DNA of 64,000 bases from Medicago truncatula (Eukaryota > Streptophyta > Magnoliopsida > Fabales > Fabaceae), in contig NC_053048.1 in assembly GCF_003473485.1 (NCBI RefSeq), positions 28,144,755 to 28,208,754 on the forward strand, written 5' to 3'. The notes beneath the pieces were generated by a model. That model was given only the letters and a program-made list of their open reading frames with translations. It ran no database searches and was not told the DNA's origin. Positions 24,386 to 35,526 of this stretch are shown piece by piece; positions within the stretch are counted from its first letter, which is position 1, and each line of letters opens with the position of its first letter. Made by a program: the position numbers and the translations under genes.

Positions 24386-25950
24386 TAATAGAATTTGGAA
24401 ATCCAAATACAACTGTTTGGAAATCCAAAAACAACATATACATATACGAAGCTTGAACAGAAAATCAGAACTATCAAAAAATGAAATGGAAGAAGAAAAT
24501 GAGAAGCTTTGTAGTAAACTTGTGTGTGTAAGAGGATAGAATAAAAATATATTATAATGCATTCATTGCACAACTTGCATGAAGTGAAGTAAATGCAGTG
24601 CTTTTGCAAAAAGAAAATAAATATAGACATAAGCAATTATCATTACATTTCATAACGTTTCATTAACTAATCAAAATAACTTTTTAGTTTTTTTAATTTT
24701 TTCTTCTTCAGAAATATAAACTATTTGGTCAACCTAAAAGTAACTTGAGTCTCTATTAAGTCATAAAACCAATGAATAGCCAAGAGATGATAAGTAAGAA
24801 ATAGAAAAGAAATATAATACCAAATTGAAAGGTACCATCCAATATTTTCTTAGAAAAATTAATGATGAACAACCATTTTTTATAAACTTCTTCATGAGTA
24901 ACAATAGTGCAACAAAATAAAAAATAGAATAATTATCTATCCTATTTTTCTAATGCACATAAAAATTTTCCACATACACATTAAGGAATAAAAGAAAATA
25001 TAAAAGAAAGTCGGAAAAATAGACTAACAAACATCATATAAAAAAAATAGAGCTTAAATATTTGACCAATCTAAAAGTAATTTGACTCCCTATCATGCCA
25101 AAGAAAAAATTAATAGTCAAGAGATGAAAAGTTAAAATGAGTGGAAAAAACAGTAAGACAATATTGAAGATGAACTAACCAATTGTTGCTTGAATGTGGT
25201 GATGAACAAAACCCAAAATTTGGTGCACAAAATCACATATTTATATACACAATGTTTCTCAATGACATGATAGTAAAAAACATGATATAAGATTAGAACA
25301 TTTAGATAGCATGGTAGAGGAAAAGTGTAGAAAGATGGTTTGGTGTTATTGACATCAATAGTAGACATGGTGGAATGGTTTGGTGTTATTGACATCAATA
25401 GTAGACATGGTGGAAAAGTAAGAAAAAATGAGGTAAATGATAAAATTGATCATCAAATATTACAGAATGAGCAGAAAAGGAATGAGCAGAAAAGGAAAAG
25501 GAATATTTGTTATCATATAGGTGAAAGGGAAAAAGGGAAATATGGATGAGCTAAAATGTAACATCTTTTTAACCTTTATGTGGAAGAATGTAAACAGACA
25601 AATTCAATGGTGATGGTGTAAATATTATAACAAATAATCAATGTTTTTAAAAAATAGTAGTTGAAGGGGTTATAAGAATGAAGGATGTAAAAGTTCTGTT
25701 TTTTTTTTTAATTAAAATAATAATGTTCAGTTACATTTGGTTAACATTAATGTGTATATTCCTATTAAAAATAATAATGTTCTTTCTTATTAAGATTGCA
25801 ATTGATTATTGTAACTCTTTTTATTTTTATCAAAACTATGATGTATAATGGATTGAGGAAGTGACACATAAGCAAAGTAGAAGAATGATCAAGAATAAAA
25901 GTTAAAAAGAGGGTCATTGGTGAGGTGACATGTAATCAAAATGTAGCTTA
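24386..25950. other. AT-rich intergenic DNA, no gene
   Basis: No credible gene. Two local duplications are visible. Sequence around 24721-24810 resembles 25055-25140 (CAACCTAAAAGTAACTTGAG and CAATCTAAAAGTAATTTGAC). A 40-base unit is repeated in tandem at 25336-25415. The short open frames have low-complexity products. Confidence 0.45.
25336..25415. repeat. Two perfect 40-bp tandem copies
   Basis: The unit begins TGGTTTGGTGTTATTGACAT and ends GTAGACATGGTGGAA. It occurs at 25336-25375 and 25376-25415 without a difference, so the duplication is young. Confidence 0.85.
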
Positions 25951-25952
25951 GA

Positions 25953-25955
<3 letters not shown>

Positions 25956-26007
<52 letters not shown>

Positions 26008-26036
26008 TAGATAGATATAGATATAGATATAGATAC
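25956..26036. repeat. Compound microsatellite (AT)n-(GATA)n-(GATATA)n
   Basis: About 24 AT dinucleotides are followed by GATA units and then by GATATA units. It is a likely length-variable locus. Confidence 0.9.
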
Positions 26037-26427
26037 CCACCAACCCTAATCTCACATCTAATTATTAAGCTTTGGATCTTGTTTTTTAAAGATATTAAGC
26101 TTTGGATCTTAACTATCGGTTATATTGCATCTTAATTAATTTGAGACCACAACCGTTAATTAACCTTTACAAATATACATAATGACTATCTAACGATCAT
26201 GATGCCCTTCATGAACTTGTCATCATCATATCTTTCAAATAAACATTTTTATTCATCCAAATATGGATATAATTTCAGTTTCAAGTGCTTATGTTCAACA
26301 AGGTTAAACCATTGTTCATTTATCAATGTCAATACTTGTCAAACTGTCTGGACAAACAACATATTCAAGAAAATAAATAATATATAATTCAATATTCGTC
26401 TATTTTGCAATATAATTTATTATTGGT

Positions 26428-26526
26428 TTAATTGCACTTTTGGACCTCTATCTTTTCAAAAGTTGCGGTTATGGACCCCTAATTAATTTAAATACAAAAT
26501 AGTCCCCCTATGTTTTGATTCTTTGG
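26428..26526. mobile_element. Single MULE terminal repeat, partner missing
   Basis: This matches the left end of the 34978-35287 MITE almost throughout (AATTGCACTTTTGGACC, AAAAGTTGCGGTTATG, CCCCTATGTTTTGATTCTTTGGCAG). It stops exactly where LINE-derived sequence begins. No matching right end was found before 27500, so this is a broken element or one arm of a larger one. Confidence 0.6.
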
Positions 26527-27213
26527 CAGCGAGACTGTCCAGTGCTGGAACTGCCCACACCTGCTGCTACATCCGTGGGAATAGCAGAATTCCTTCCCTG
26601 CTCCAAGCTAACTGTCATACCTGAACTGTTATGAGTAGAAATTTTTGCCTGCGGGTTCCTCACAGCTGGGGAGTAGTTGTTAGCTAGCTGCCAATCTTCT
26701 AGCATCCGCACCGCACGCTCCGCCACTTGAGCCACTGTTTCTGAAACGTCTTGCGACAACTTTTGATTGCGGTACTTCCAAATACTCCAAATGGTAACAG
26801 CCAAGCGTTGTGAATCAGCAATTGATAAATCCTGCAGCAACTAGAAAACAATTTCACTTGCTGAATCCGTATGAAGCATCGCCCGGTTGACAAAATTCCA
26901 CAAACCACTACGCTGCCAGACCTGCACAGCAAGAGAGCATTCGAAAAATACATGTTTCGAGTCCTCGTATAAACTCTCACAAGAAACACAGTTCGTCGGA
27001 CAGTGTACCCCTTTGTCCTAGAGCCTTACACGCGTAGGAAAACAATCTCGACAAATACGCCAACATAAAGGTTTAACCTTCGGAAGACACTTCAGACGAC
27101 AGATACCACTCCAATAACCTGGTTGTTGAAGATGTGACGTATCCACTAAGTCTGTCACACACAAACGATAAGAACTCTTCACCGAGTACAAATTTATTCA
27201 ACTCACATTTAAC
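26527..27213 (-). pseudogene. Antisense LINE fragment, zf-RVT region
   Basis: Read on the minus strand from about 27195, the frame gives a typical plant LINE zinc-binding reverse-transcriptase end: GYWSGICRLKCLPKVKPLCWRICRDC, then GVHCPTNCVSC, then KHVFFECSLAVQVWQRSGLW. A further stretch, LAVTIWSIWKYRNQKL, leads toward the RNase H part. Two in-frame TAG codons interrupt it (after PTRVRL and after SEIVF). The upstream endonuclease and polymerase domains and any poly(A) tail are absent. It is a dead 3' fragment. Confidence 0.8.
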
Positions 27214-27511
27214 TGTATACAAAGTATAGATGAGTGTTTTACGCGCCCTTCATCCTTTTTTTTTTTGGTCTAGCCCTTCATCCATTTTTGTTTTAAAGTA
27301 TTTTTCCGAAATTTTCCCTATTTTAATAAATATTGGTGGCGACTTCATTGTACTTCAAAAAATCCTCGAATTTTTAGACCGCTCCACCTACTTATAATAA
27401 TCCATGAGACTACTTTTTTCTTATTTAACCTTTGTGTTACCCCGGTTAAGGGAATTACTATTACGAGTAATTAATCATAATTCATAAAATATGCAACACT
27501 AATATAATAAA
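27214..27511. repeat. Repeat block, left half, split by the Pack-MULE
   Basis: Bases 27280-27500 match 3675-3870 (TTTTAAAGTATTTTTCC, CCTATTTTAATAAA, CGAATTTTTAGACCGCT). The block resumes after the element at 28858. Confidence 0.65.
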
Positions 27512-28857
27512 GGCTTAAATATGCTTTTCATCCCTGTAAATATAGACCATTTGATTTTTCATCTCTGAGTTTAGTAATCCTCCCATTTTGCCCCTGCAAT
27601 TACTAATCATTTGAAAATTCGTCCTAATTAAAAAAAATTGCTGAGGTGGAGGGTAATTAGATACGTGGCATCTGGCGAATGGTTTTTTTTCAGGACACGT
27701 CAGCAGAAGGGGAGGGCAATGACATTTTTGCCCTTAATGAATCTGGACTCATGCGCAATGACCATTTTACCCCCTGCCTCCATCTTTTCTTCCCAATGAA
27801 CCATGAGTTGACCAAATATCCAAAGCTCGTGACAACGCTACCGCCGCCGTTTCTCTCCTCTGTCAGTTTAATCGCACCGAAATGGAAGTGGAAGTCACCG
27901 CTTTGCTCTCTCCCTTCCACGTCATCACCCATCATCAACACAACCACTTCTTCGACGGCGCCGCCTCCGAACTCTCTTCTCGTCGAGCCACATTTCGTTT
28001 TCGATTCTACAATGATGATGAACGGTGTGTCGTTTCACTTAAAGCAAAAGGGGTTCTAGTCAACGGCGTGCGTCGTGTAGAGGAAGACGAGGAAGATTTG
28101 GATCCGAAGATTGGTCGAGATTCCGTTGATGAACTGGGGAAGTTGGGTTTTGTGGATTCGAGGATTATGGGGAGAGTGAAGGAGGAATTTGGGGTGGTGG
28201 GTAAAAATGGGTTTGTGGGATTAGGGAAGTTTAGGAATGTGAGGAATGTTTATGAATGGAAAGGTTTGAAATTGGAAGTTGATGAAACTGGTTTTGATTT
28301 TGGGACTTTGTTTGAGATTGAGTGTGAAAGCTCTGATCCTGAAGAAGCTAAACAGATTCTGGAGGAGTTTTTGAAGGAGAATGAAATTGATTATTCATAC
28401 TCTGTTGCTTCTAAATTCTCAATTTTTCGATCTGGGAAATTGCCATAGTGTGTCAATTTTCTATCATTTTTTGAGTTGAGTTGAATTAGTTTATAAGTTA
28501 TGCTTTTGTTGTTGATAATATATGAGTGTAAGATTTTCTGTTTGTTGTGTTGCCATATTGTGCAAGTTACTGTTAATCTCATGTTCCTACTTATATTGTT
28601 AATATATGAGTGTAAGATTTATTAATGGCAAAAATGTCATTGCCCCCCCCCCCCCCCCCCCTTCTGCTGACGTGTCCTGACAAAAAACCATTCGTCAGAT
28701 GCCACATATCTAATTACCCTCCACCTCAGCATTTTTTTTAATTAGGATGAATTTTCAAATGATTAGTAATTGCAGGGGTAAAATGGGAGGATTAGTAAGC
28801 TCAGGGATGAAAAATCAAATGGCCTATAATTACAGGGGTGAAAAGCATATTTAAGCC
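27512..28857. mobile_element. Pack-MULE carrying a TTM3-type gene
   Basis: It starts GGCTTAAATATGCTTTTC and ends GAAAAGCATATTTAAGCC. The perfect 9-bp duplication TATAATAAA lies at 27503-27511 and 28858-28866. The inverted arms are about 230 bases (27512-27744 and 28627-28857) and include ACACGTCAGCAGAAGG against CTTCTGCTGACGTGTCC. Between the arms is a host-gene copy with its own start and stop codon. The element has no transposase and would depend on one in trans, possibly from elements of the 41737-45455 type, though the end sequences differ. A C-run of about 22 bases at 28645-28662 marks the inner edge of the right arm. Confidence 0.93.
27882..28448 (+). CDS. TTM3-like: TTM3-like CYTH-domain protein, captured copy
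   Basis: One uninterrupted frame of 188 residues matches plant triphosphate tunnel metalloenzyme 3, a CYTH-superfamily enzyme that hydrolyses tripolyphosphate with a divalent metal. Visible landmarks are MEVEV at the start, FFD, SRRATFRFRF (tunnel arginines), CVVSLKAK, RRVEEDEE, RVKEEF, NVRNVYEW, KLEVDET, FEIECE and the family C-terminus SKFSIFRSGKLP. The usual length is about 205-215 residues. The missing residues lie immediately after MEVEV, where the family continues with the lysine of EXEXK and a helix. Here EVEV is followed directly by TALLSPFH. The metal/phosphate-binding lysine is therefore lost. Everything downstream stays in frame, so the frame may have been kept by selection or the copy may be young. 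No intron is seen. It lies wholly between the MULE arms, so any promoter is within the element. Confidence 0.88.
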   Translation: MEVEVTALLSPFHVITHHQHNHFFDGAASELSSRRATFRFRFYNDDERCVVSLKAKGVLVNGVRRVEEDEEDLDPKIGRDSVDELGKLGFVDSRIMGRVKEEFGVVGKNGFVGLGKFRNVRNVYEWKGLKLEVDETGFDFGTLFEIECESSDPEEAKQILEEFLKENEIDYSYSVASKFSIFRSGKLP

Positions 28858-29385
28858 TATAATAAAATTGCAACACATGTTATTATCTTATTCATTTTAC
28901 TTGCTCTAGAAACTTGAGTGTAAATAGTCTCAGAGTAACAAGTCCGTCTAGAGTATACCGTTTGCACCCATCACAAACAACTACATGTTGAATACAAGCA
29001 ATTTTCAGACTCCATCAGCCAACAACTTAGGGGCAAGGCTCCTATCCCTTTGCAGACTAGGTTCACCCCCCCCCCCCCCCCCCCCACAACCACACACACA
29101 CTTAATGCGTGAACATACCATAATTTACACCTTCCCATACTCTACTGAATCAGAGTCGGGTAGGCCAAATCTTAATCGTCCAAATTTGATCCAAGGCTAA
29201 TTGATCATGATTTTCACTCAGGCGTCCACTAAGGACAATTTTTCAGGTAAAGGCTTGAGAGCTAGAACCCAATTCCTCAATTTAAAAGTTTATACTCTCC
29301 TAACAAGTACACACAATTTCTAATCTTAAGTGTCGCTCAAGTCTTAACCACAACGCTTACTGGCTTGACCATAAAATAATTTCAA
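28858..29385. repeat. Repeat block, right half
   Basis: This continues the block shared with 4045-4600 (AATAAAATTGCAACACAT, GAGTATACCGTTTGCA, CAGAGTCGGGTAGGCCAA, CTAAGGACAATTTT). A run of about 19 C residues at 29067-29085 is a likely unstable tract. No gene is seen. Confidence 0.6.
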
Positions 29386-29393
29386 TAGTATTG

Positions 29394-29432
<39 letters not shown>

Positions 29433-29797
29433 CTTGTAACTTACTTTCACCTAAAAATATGAAAGAGTGAGTTAGTTAGCCTACTTCCACTTTGGAGTAA
29501 GTTAACAACCTTGTTAACTTACTTTTAAATTAAAAATAAAAAAAAAAACATCTATAATTTAAACCAATTGTAAATGTAATGGTTTTATGCACGTGCATGT
29601 AACATATTTATTATTTATGAACTAATTACATGAGAAATGTAAATATTTTTCAACGATGTATAAAAAATACAGGATTAATTAACGTCATCTTTATCATTAA
29701 TGAGAATTTTATTATTCAATAATATTTTGACATATTTCCAATCTACCATTTTATAATATTTAATAACAACTTTTTCTTTGTTTTTATCGTTAACATC
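29386..29797. repeat. Duplicated flank of a CACTA element, with (TA)n
   Basis: It matches 60892-61344 nearly base for base: CAATAGTATTGTTATATATA, GAGCTTGTAACTTACTTTCAC, CCACTTTGGAGTAAGTTAACAACC, TTTTATCGTTAACATC. It includes a (TA)n tract at 29395-29430. Both copies run straight into a CACTA left end, so they share one ancestral insertion. Confidence 0.7.
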
Positions 29798-30617
29798 CAC
29801 TACTACAAAATACCCTCTTTAATAGCATTCATTTTAGCGTTTAATAACGCTTTTGAAACGCTAAGAAAGCCCCTGATATTATAGGTCTGAACCCCTATAA
29901 TAGCGCTATCAAATATCAGTGTTTCAATAGCACTTTCAAAAAAGTGCTAACATAGCCTTATTTTGCATGCACTTGAGTTATTTTAAACTGTTGGCTATGC
30001 TGAAAATTGAATGATACTTGATTAATTTTTCTTTCCATATGACACATGAGAATATGCTCGGGGTAGATCTATTGAGTAAACGTTGGATTGATTGTCATGA
30101 GTCCTCTCAATGTTTGGTTTTTTTTTTTTTTTGTGTGCCTGCTTTTCATATATATGTATTGTGCATGACCTTTTCATTTTTATATAATTATATATTAGAT
30201 GTCATTTAGGATTGATTAATATTATAACATTTGTAATTAAGTTTCTGATCAACACAAAACTAGTGTTTATTTCTACCAATGGATTACTAGTGTTTCTAAC
30301 TAGTATCTTTTTTTTATTGTCTCATCAGCATTTTATTATAATGCTTTTGGTTGTAGATTTAATTAAAAAAAATAAAAATAGGGACTTTTGTTAGCGCTTT
30401 CCGTAAAATGCTGAGAAACACCAGTTTAAAAATAGCACAAAATTAAGGTTGTATTAACGCTTTTCTGAAAGCTCTATTGAAATGTTGCTATTTAATAGCA
30501 CTTAGAAAACGATATTATAGCGTTTTGACTTTTAATAGCAGGGGCTTTCCTAGCGCTTCACAAATATTATTAAAATGCTCAAATGAGCGCTATTAAAGAG
30601 ATTATTTTGTAGTAGTG
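29798..30617. mobile_element. Small CACTA element, 820 bp
   Basis: The termini are CACTACTACAAAATA and TATTTTGTAGTAGTG, a perfect 15-base inverted repeat of the En/Spm class. Subterminal copies of AGCGCT and AATAGC-type motifs in both orientations fill the ends (29820-29960 and 30390-30600), as CACTA transposase binding sites do. No transposase is present. The left flank is ATC but the right flank is AGA, so the target duplication is not intact; the right end may have been remodelled. Confidence 0.8.
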
Positions 30618-30959
30618 AGATTTGAGGTCTGATGTTGTTGCTTTTCTTTTTGCCATATTAGTGTTGCGAAGTCATTTTTCTTTTTTGTGATAAGGCTGGG
30701 AAGAAGTCGTATGCTTCTTACCATTCTTTACAAGTTTATTTTTCTGCATAATATGTATGCTTTTTTGTTACTTTTCTAATTATTGTTCTTCTCTGCCTTT
30801 TGGTATTTAAGTCCTAAAGCATTCGGTGTACTCATGCTTAATTTCGAGATACAAGTGTGGTTATTTGTTTTGTTGACACATACAATACAACAGGAGGAGT
30901 TGTAATTTTGTAGGCCAAAGTTTTAGTTTATTGGGTCGAATGGGTTCTTAAGTAATACG
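30618..30959. other. Intergenic, no gene seen
   Basis: AT-rich sequence between a CACTA and a hAT element. No repeats shared with other parts of the window and no coding frame were found. Confidence 0.4.
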
Positions 30960-31515
30960 TAGGCATGGCAACGGGATGGGATGGGGACAGGTTTTGCCTT
31001 CCTCATCCTCATTTTTACTCTCATATATTTACATGTTACCTACTCGTATCCAACATGGATGAGAAATTGAATTTCATCCCGCCCCCAATGGGTTCGGGTA
31101 TTTCCGTCCCCGCATTGAATCAATTTTTTTTAATAAAAAAAAAAAGTTTTTTTAAGCTTCAATGACAATGTTGTAATGCATTGTCCAACAATTTGTGTTC
31201 ATTTTAACATTTTTTTATCAAATAATTCGGTTGGTCTTTTAACTATCAATGAAAGTTCTTATATCATGATAATTATCAAACCAAATAACATGGCATATCA
31301 TTATCAATCCCCTCAATAAAAAAAAAAAATGACCTTTCTAGATTCGGGTATGGTTTGGATATGAGTTCGGGGTGGGTACATATATCCCCGTCACCCGTCC
31401 CATACACGTATTTTGAAATCGGGAAAAGCTCAATCCAATCAAATCGGAAAAAATCCGTCAAATCAAAGTTGGTTTGGGCGGGTGCCCTTAGACACGGGTT
31501 TTATTGTCATGCCTA
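30960..31515. mobile_element. Non-autonomous hAT element, 556 bp
   Basis: The ends are TAGGCATGGCAACGGG and GTCATGCCTA. They are flanked by the perfect 8-bp duplication GTAATACG (30952-30959 and 31516-31523), the hAT signature. The subterminal GGGTTCGGGTATTTCCGTCCCCGC and GATTCGGGTATGGTTTGG segments are typical of plant hAT MITEs. No transposase is present. Confidence 0.88.
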
Positions 31516-31523
31516 GTAATACG

Positions 31524-31956
31524 GGGTCATAGGGTTTTTAAGCAGTATGGTTTTTGAAATTTACAAATCTTTATCATATTAGTCTGTTGTATACCTTTCA
31601 GTTTGTTCCTGATCATATGTAATTGATTTTTGTTTTTGTTTTTGTTTTTTTTTTTTAAGGTTCATTTTACCACCCATGAAATAGTCCGGTGGAGGTTGTC
31701 TTCTCTATTTTTTTGAGCATATCGAATTGCTATTCTGATGGATGATCAACGAACAAAATTGTAAAGATGCAAAATAATTATTCAAATTGCACATGAAATT
31801 TTAATCCTTTTGGATGCTATGTGCTTTGATTATTAAACATTATTTAAGATATAGCATGAAGATTACAAATCGTATTATCATCTTATGTTCGTTTTTCGCG
31901 TTAAATTTTTGCGTCAATTTTAAAATTTGAAGTTTAAATATTTATTTTTAATTCAA
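31524..31956. other. Intergenic, no gene seen
   Basis: AT-rich sequence with a poly(T)/(TTTTTG) stretch near 31630. No coding or repeat structure was recognised. Confidence 0.4.
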
Positions 31957-32556
31957 GGGTTAAATATGTTTTGATCCCTATAAATATGTCAGCTTTTCGT
32001 TTTAACCCCTATAAAAAATTTCTTCAATTTTTAGTCATCAAAAAAAATTTCATCTTCACTTTTGGTTTCTTCATTGAGGTAAACTCATATATAGAATTCA
32101 TATTTTTGAATAAATTTTTGCAGAATTTTTTTTTTTTTTTTTTGTGGTTGTCGAAGTTTGAAACTCAAACCTTGCATATATTATGCATTTTCCCTACCAA
32201 CTAAGTTAAGTTCAGGAGAACTGCAGAAAAATGTATTGTAATATAAGGATCTCTCCCAAAAAAATTTATAATTTTTTTAACCAAAACATGAATTAAATAT
32301 CAATTTTTATATTTTTTATGGTAAAAAATTCATATTTAATTTATGTTTTGTTAAAAAATTCTTATTTTTTGGAGTGATTTTTACAATATTCTATACATTT
32401 ATGCTCAATTAGATTAAGAAATACAAAAATTTACATAAAAATAGGGACCAAAATTGTTGGTTGAAAATTTTACGGGGACTAAAAGTTGAAGGAAAATTAA
32501 GAGCTACTGAAATAAAAAGTTGATATATTTATAGGGACCAAAAACATATTTAACCC
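31957..32556. mobile_element. MULE-type MITE, GGGTTAAATATG family
   Basis: The ends are GGGTTAAATATGTTTTGATCC and GGGACCAAAAACATATTTAACCC. The flanks TTAATTCAA and TTAATTTAA form a 9-bp target duplication with one mismatch. The palindromic centre matches that of 2472-2953. A SINE has inserted near the middle. Confidence 0.8.
32129..32222 (-). mobile_element. tRNA-derived SINE inside a MITE
   Basis: On the minus strand it reads GAACTTAACTTAGTTGGTAGG (A box) and GCAAGGTTTGAGTTTCAAACTTCGAC (degraded B box), then a poly(A) tail that appears here as a T-run at 32129-32143. It belongs to the same group as 13738-14018 and 51742-51828. Confidence 0.6.
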
Positions 32557-32565
32557 TTAATTTAA

Positions 32566-33191
32566 TTCAAAATAAATTCTCCCGGTGCTCTGCACTAGTA
32601 TACACACTAGTTAAATAAAAGAAAGAAAAATGTTATTTTATCAAATTATTTTAATCAACTATTGGTTTGTTTTTCATTAAAGATAAAATAATACTTTGAA
32701 AATAGTGTATATAATGTTAATTGAAGGGTACAATTGAAAAGAAAAAGTTATTATTGCATTGGAAACTGAAAATGACATTCATTTTGAACCAATTTTTTTT
32801 TACTAAAACGACACTTATTTTGAAACGGATAAAGTAGTTTATTGGCCTTACCAAATAGAGTCATAGTATTTATAGTTGATTGACGAAAAAGATACAAAAT
32901 AAATAAGGGTATGTTAGTAAAAAAATAATTAATGTAATTCAAAATATCGAAAGGGTCTTATAAAAAAGGACAAAAAAAATTCTTAAAATGTCTTTATAAT
33001 CAAGGACGGTAGTTAATTTACTCCCTTCGTCCCTGCTTGTAAACGGCTAAACGCCCTTAATTTGTTAATGCAATTAATTCTTAAAAAAAGTTGTTAATGC
33101 AATTAATTTGTTTATTTTGTGGGTTAATATTACCAAATTGTCATTTGTTTCTATGTGTTTTAAATTTGACTTTTCTTTCAAAACAGTAAAT
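32566..33191. other. Intergenic, no gene seen
   Basis: AT-rich. The phrase TTTTGAAACGGATAAAGTAG and the TACTCCCTTCGTCCC sequence near 33020 look like edges of dispersed repeats, but no element could be closed. Confidence 0.4.
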
Positions 33192-33200
33192 AGTATTAAG

Positions 33201-33997
33201 GGAAAATTGCATTCACCTCCCTTAAGATTTGTTAAAATGTCACATACATCCCCTCTATTTTATAAACCAACACTTAACACCCTTGTTTAATTTTACATCC
33301 ATTCAAAGATAACTCTGTTAGACTATATGCGATGAAAACAAAATTCAATTTGTCTTTGTCCATCACCCCATCGTTCTAGACTTCCACTGCAAAGCTTCTA
33401 CAAATTTGTTGTTTCGAAATTGGATAGTGTATGCGGTTTCTTGAAATATGACTATATCCAAGAACAAATTGGAATGATAGAACGAATTCTTAGAGAAAGT
33501 AAAAATTGTGAATGATTCGAGAGAACATATTTTTCCAAAACTTTGTAGGGAATCAACACGTAGTTTATCATTGAATGAATTGGTATCTCGTCGAATTACC
33601 AATTGGTTATTCAAAACAAGAAAATAGATAATCCATAATATATGAATTTGTGATTGAATCAATTGGTTATGCTTGAATTGAAAAGGTGTAAATCTTATAC
33701 GAAATTAAACAACCATGTATGAGTGACCTTGATGTTAATATATCTTAGTTTCAAAGCTACGTGATTCAACAATGTTGGAGTAGAAAGGGCTTGAGTATAG
33801 TATTTGGCGTTGTTCAGTAAAAGGAAACAAAGAGCTTCACAATGTTTGTTAGGTTTTCAGAGTTTTAACGTGTTAACCTTCAAGGGAGGTACGTGTCATT
33901 TATAGAATAAAATAAGGGAGATCAGGTCAGTTTATAAGATAGATGGGGTGTATGTGACATTTTAACAAAACTTATGGGAGGTTAATGTAATTTACTC
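33201..33997. mobile_element. MULE-like element with unrecognised cargo
   Basis: The ends GGGAAAATTGCATTCACC and the complement of its right end AATGTAATTTACTC are inverted. The arms share TTGTTAAAATGTCACATACA and TGTATGTGACATTTTAACAA. The 9-bp flanks are TAGTATTAA and TAGTATTAT, with one mismatch. The ~540 bases between the arms (33345-33890) are of higher complexity than the flanks and could be captured DNA. The longest frame there, 99 codons on the minus strand at 33363-33662, matches nothing I recognise. Confidence 0.75.
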
Positions 33998-34040
33998 TAG
34001 TATTATTTAGGGGTATGTTTAAGAGAATTAATAATAAACA

Positions 34041-34675
34041 GGGTCTTGTTAACGAGTGCCCTTAGGGCACTCTTTAAGGATTTCAAAAAAGGTTAAATTA
34101 CCTTTTTGGTCCTCTAACTATTTAGTTGGTATTGGATTAGTCCTCTAACTAAAAATTGATTTATTTCGGTCCTCTAAGTTTCTTACCGTTACTACATTTA
34201 GTCATTTCTGTTAGTTTTATTCAAATAAACGTTAGAGTTTGTATTATGTGGGTCCTCTAACTTTATTTATTAGCATCATTTTGGTCATATTCCTTGTTAA
34301 GGTTTTATGATTAAATAGTGACGGATATTATTGATAACTGTTATGGTTCATATGTATGTGTGAAATAGGAGGTCAGGTACCCATATAACACAAACCCTAA
34401 CGTTTATTTGAATAAAACTAACAGAAATGACTAAATGTAGTAACGGTGAGAAACTTAGAGGACAAAAAATAATCAATTTTTAGTTAGAGGACCAATCCGA
34501 TACCAACTAAATAGTTAGAGGACCAAAAATGTAATTAAAAGAAAAATTTCTCAAATGTATTTATTTAAAAAGTTAAACATTTCAATTTCAAATGCATTGA
34601 ATGCACACATTTTCATAAAATATTACTATTTTAAACCCATAAAGAGTGCCCTAAGGGCACTCGTTAAAATTTTCC
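34041..34675. mobile_element. MITE with GTTAACGAGTGCC ends, containing a second MITE
   Basis: The termini GGGTCTTGTTAACGAGTGCC and GGGCACTCGTTAAAATTTTCC are inverted. They match those of the 175-bp element in unit 5's intron (50364-50538). A second inverted-repeat element occupies about 34091-34540, with arms GGTTAAATTACCTTTTTGG and CCAACTAAATAGTTAGAGG. A clean duplication was not readable for either, possibly because of age. Confidence 0.65.
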
Positions 34676-34977
34676 TAAATGTGTCTAGTACTCCCTCCAT
34701 CTCTAAATAATAGTACTTTAAGGGTTGTGCAAGATTATTAATTAAATGATTAATTGTGTTGATTTTGATTGTAAAATTAGTATCATTTAGTAAAATACCC
34801 TTATTAATTGCAGTTAGTGAAGTAGTTAAGTTGGATGAAATTCAATAAATGAGGGTATAATAAAGGAAAAAAATTAATAAATGTTCCATTGATAATGCAA
34901 GGTGACAATTAATTTTAGAAAAAGAAAAAATGGTAAAGAGACAAAAGGAGTAATTTAAAAAAAAAGTTTATATTTAA

Positions 34978-35287
34978 GGCTTAATTGCACTTTTGGACCC
35001 CTATCTTTTCAAAAGTTGCGGTTATGAACCCCTAACTAATTTAAATACAAAACAGCCCCCTATGTTTTGATTCTTTGGCAGTTTTGGACCCCCAGTCCAT
35101 TGTTGACTCGGTCAACGCTGACGTGGCACCCTAAGTGAGGTGCCACGTGTCAATTTTTTTTTTTTTTGCCTTGGGGGTCCAAAACTGCCAAAGAATCAAA
35201 ACATAGGGGCTGTTTTGTATTTAAATTAGTTAAGGGTCCATAACCGCAACTTTTGGAAAGATAGGGGTCCAAAAGTGCAAATAAGCC
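34978..35287. mobile_element. 310-bp MULE-type MITE
   Basis: The ends are GGCTTAATTGCACTTTTGG and CCAAAAGTGCAAATAAGCC. A perfect 9-bp duplication, TATATTTAA, lies at 34969-34977 and 35288-35296. The arms cover nearly the whole element, and a TGACGTGGCACC/GGTGCCACGTG palindrome lies near the middle. Confidence 0.92.
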
Positions 35288-35526
35288 TATATTTAAAAAC
35301 AAATTTCTAATAAAAATGTATTGACACGAAAGGACTAACTTTTATATAATGTTGCATTGGTATTCTAAAGACAATTATTTTGAGAAAGGAAAATGATAAA
35401 GAGACAAAATTGTGAGACAGAAGGAGTAATTTAAAAAAAAAAGTTTATATGTAAAGACAAATTTCTAATAAAAATGTATTGACATGAAAGGACTAACTTT
35501 TATACATGAAGTTCCAAAACAAAAAG

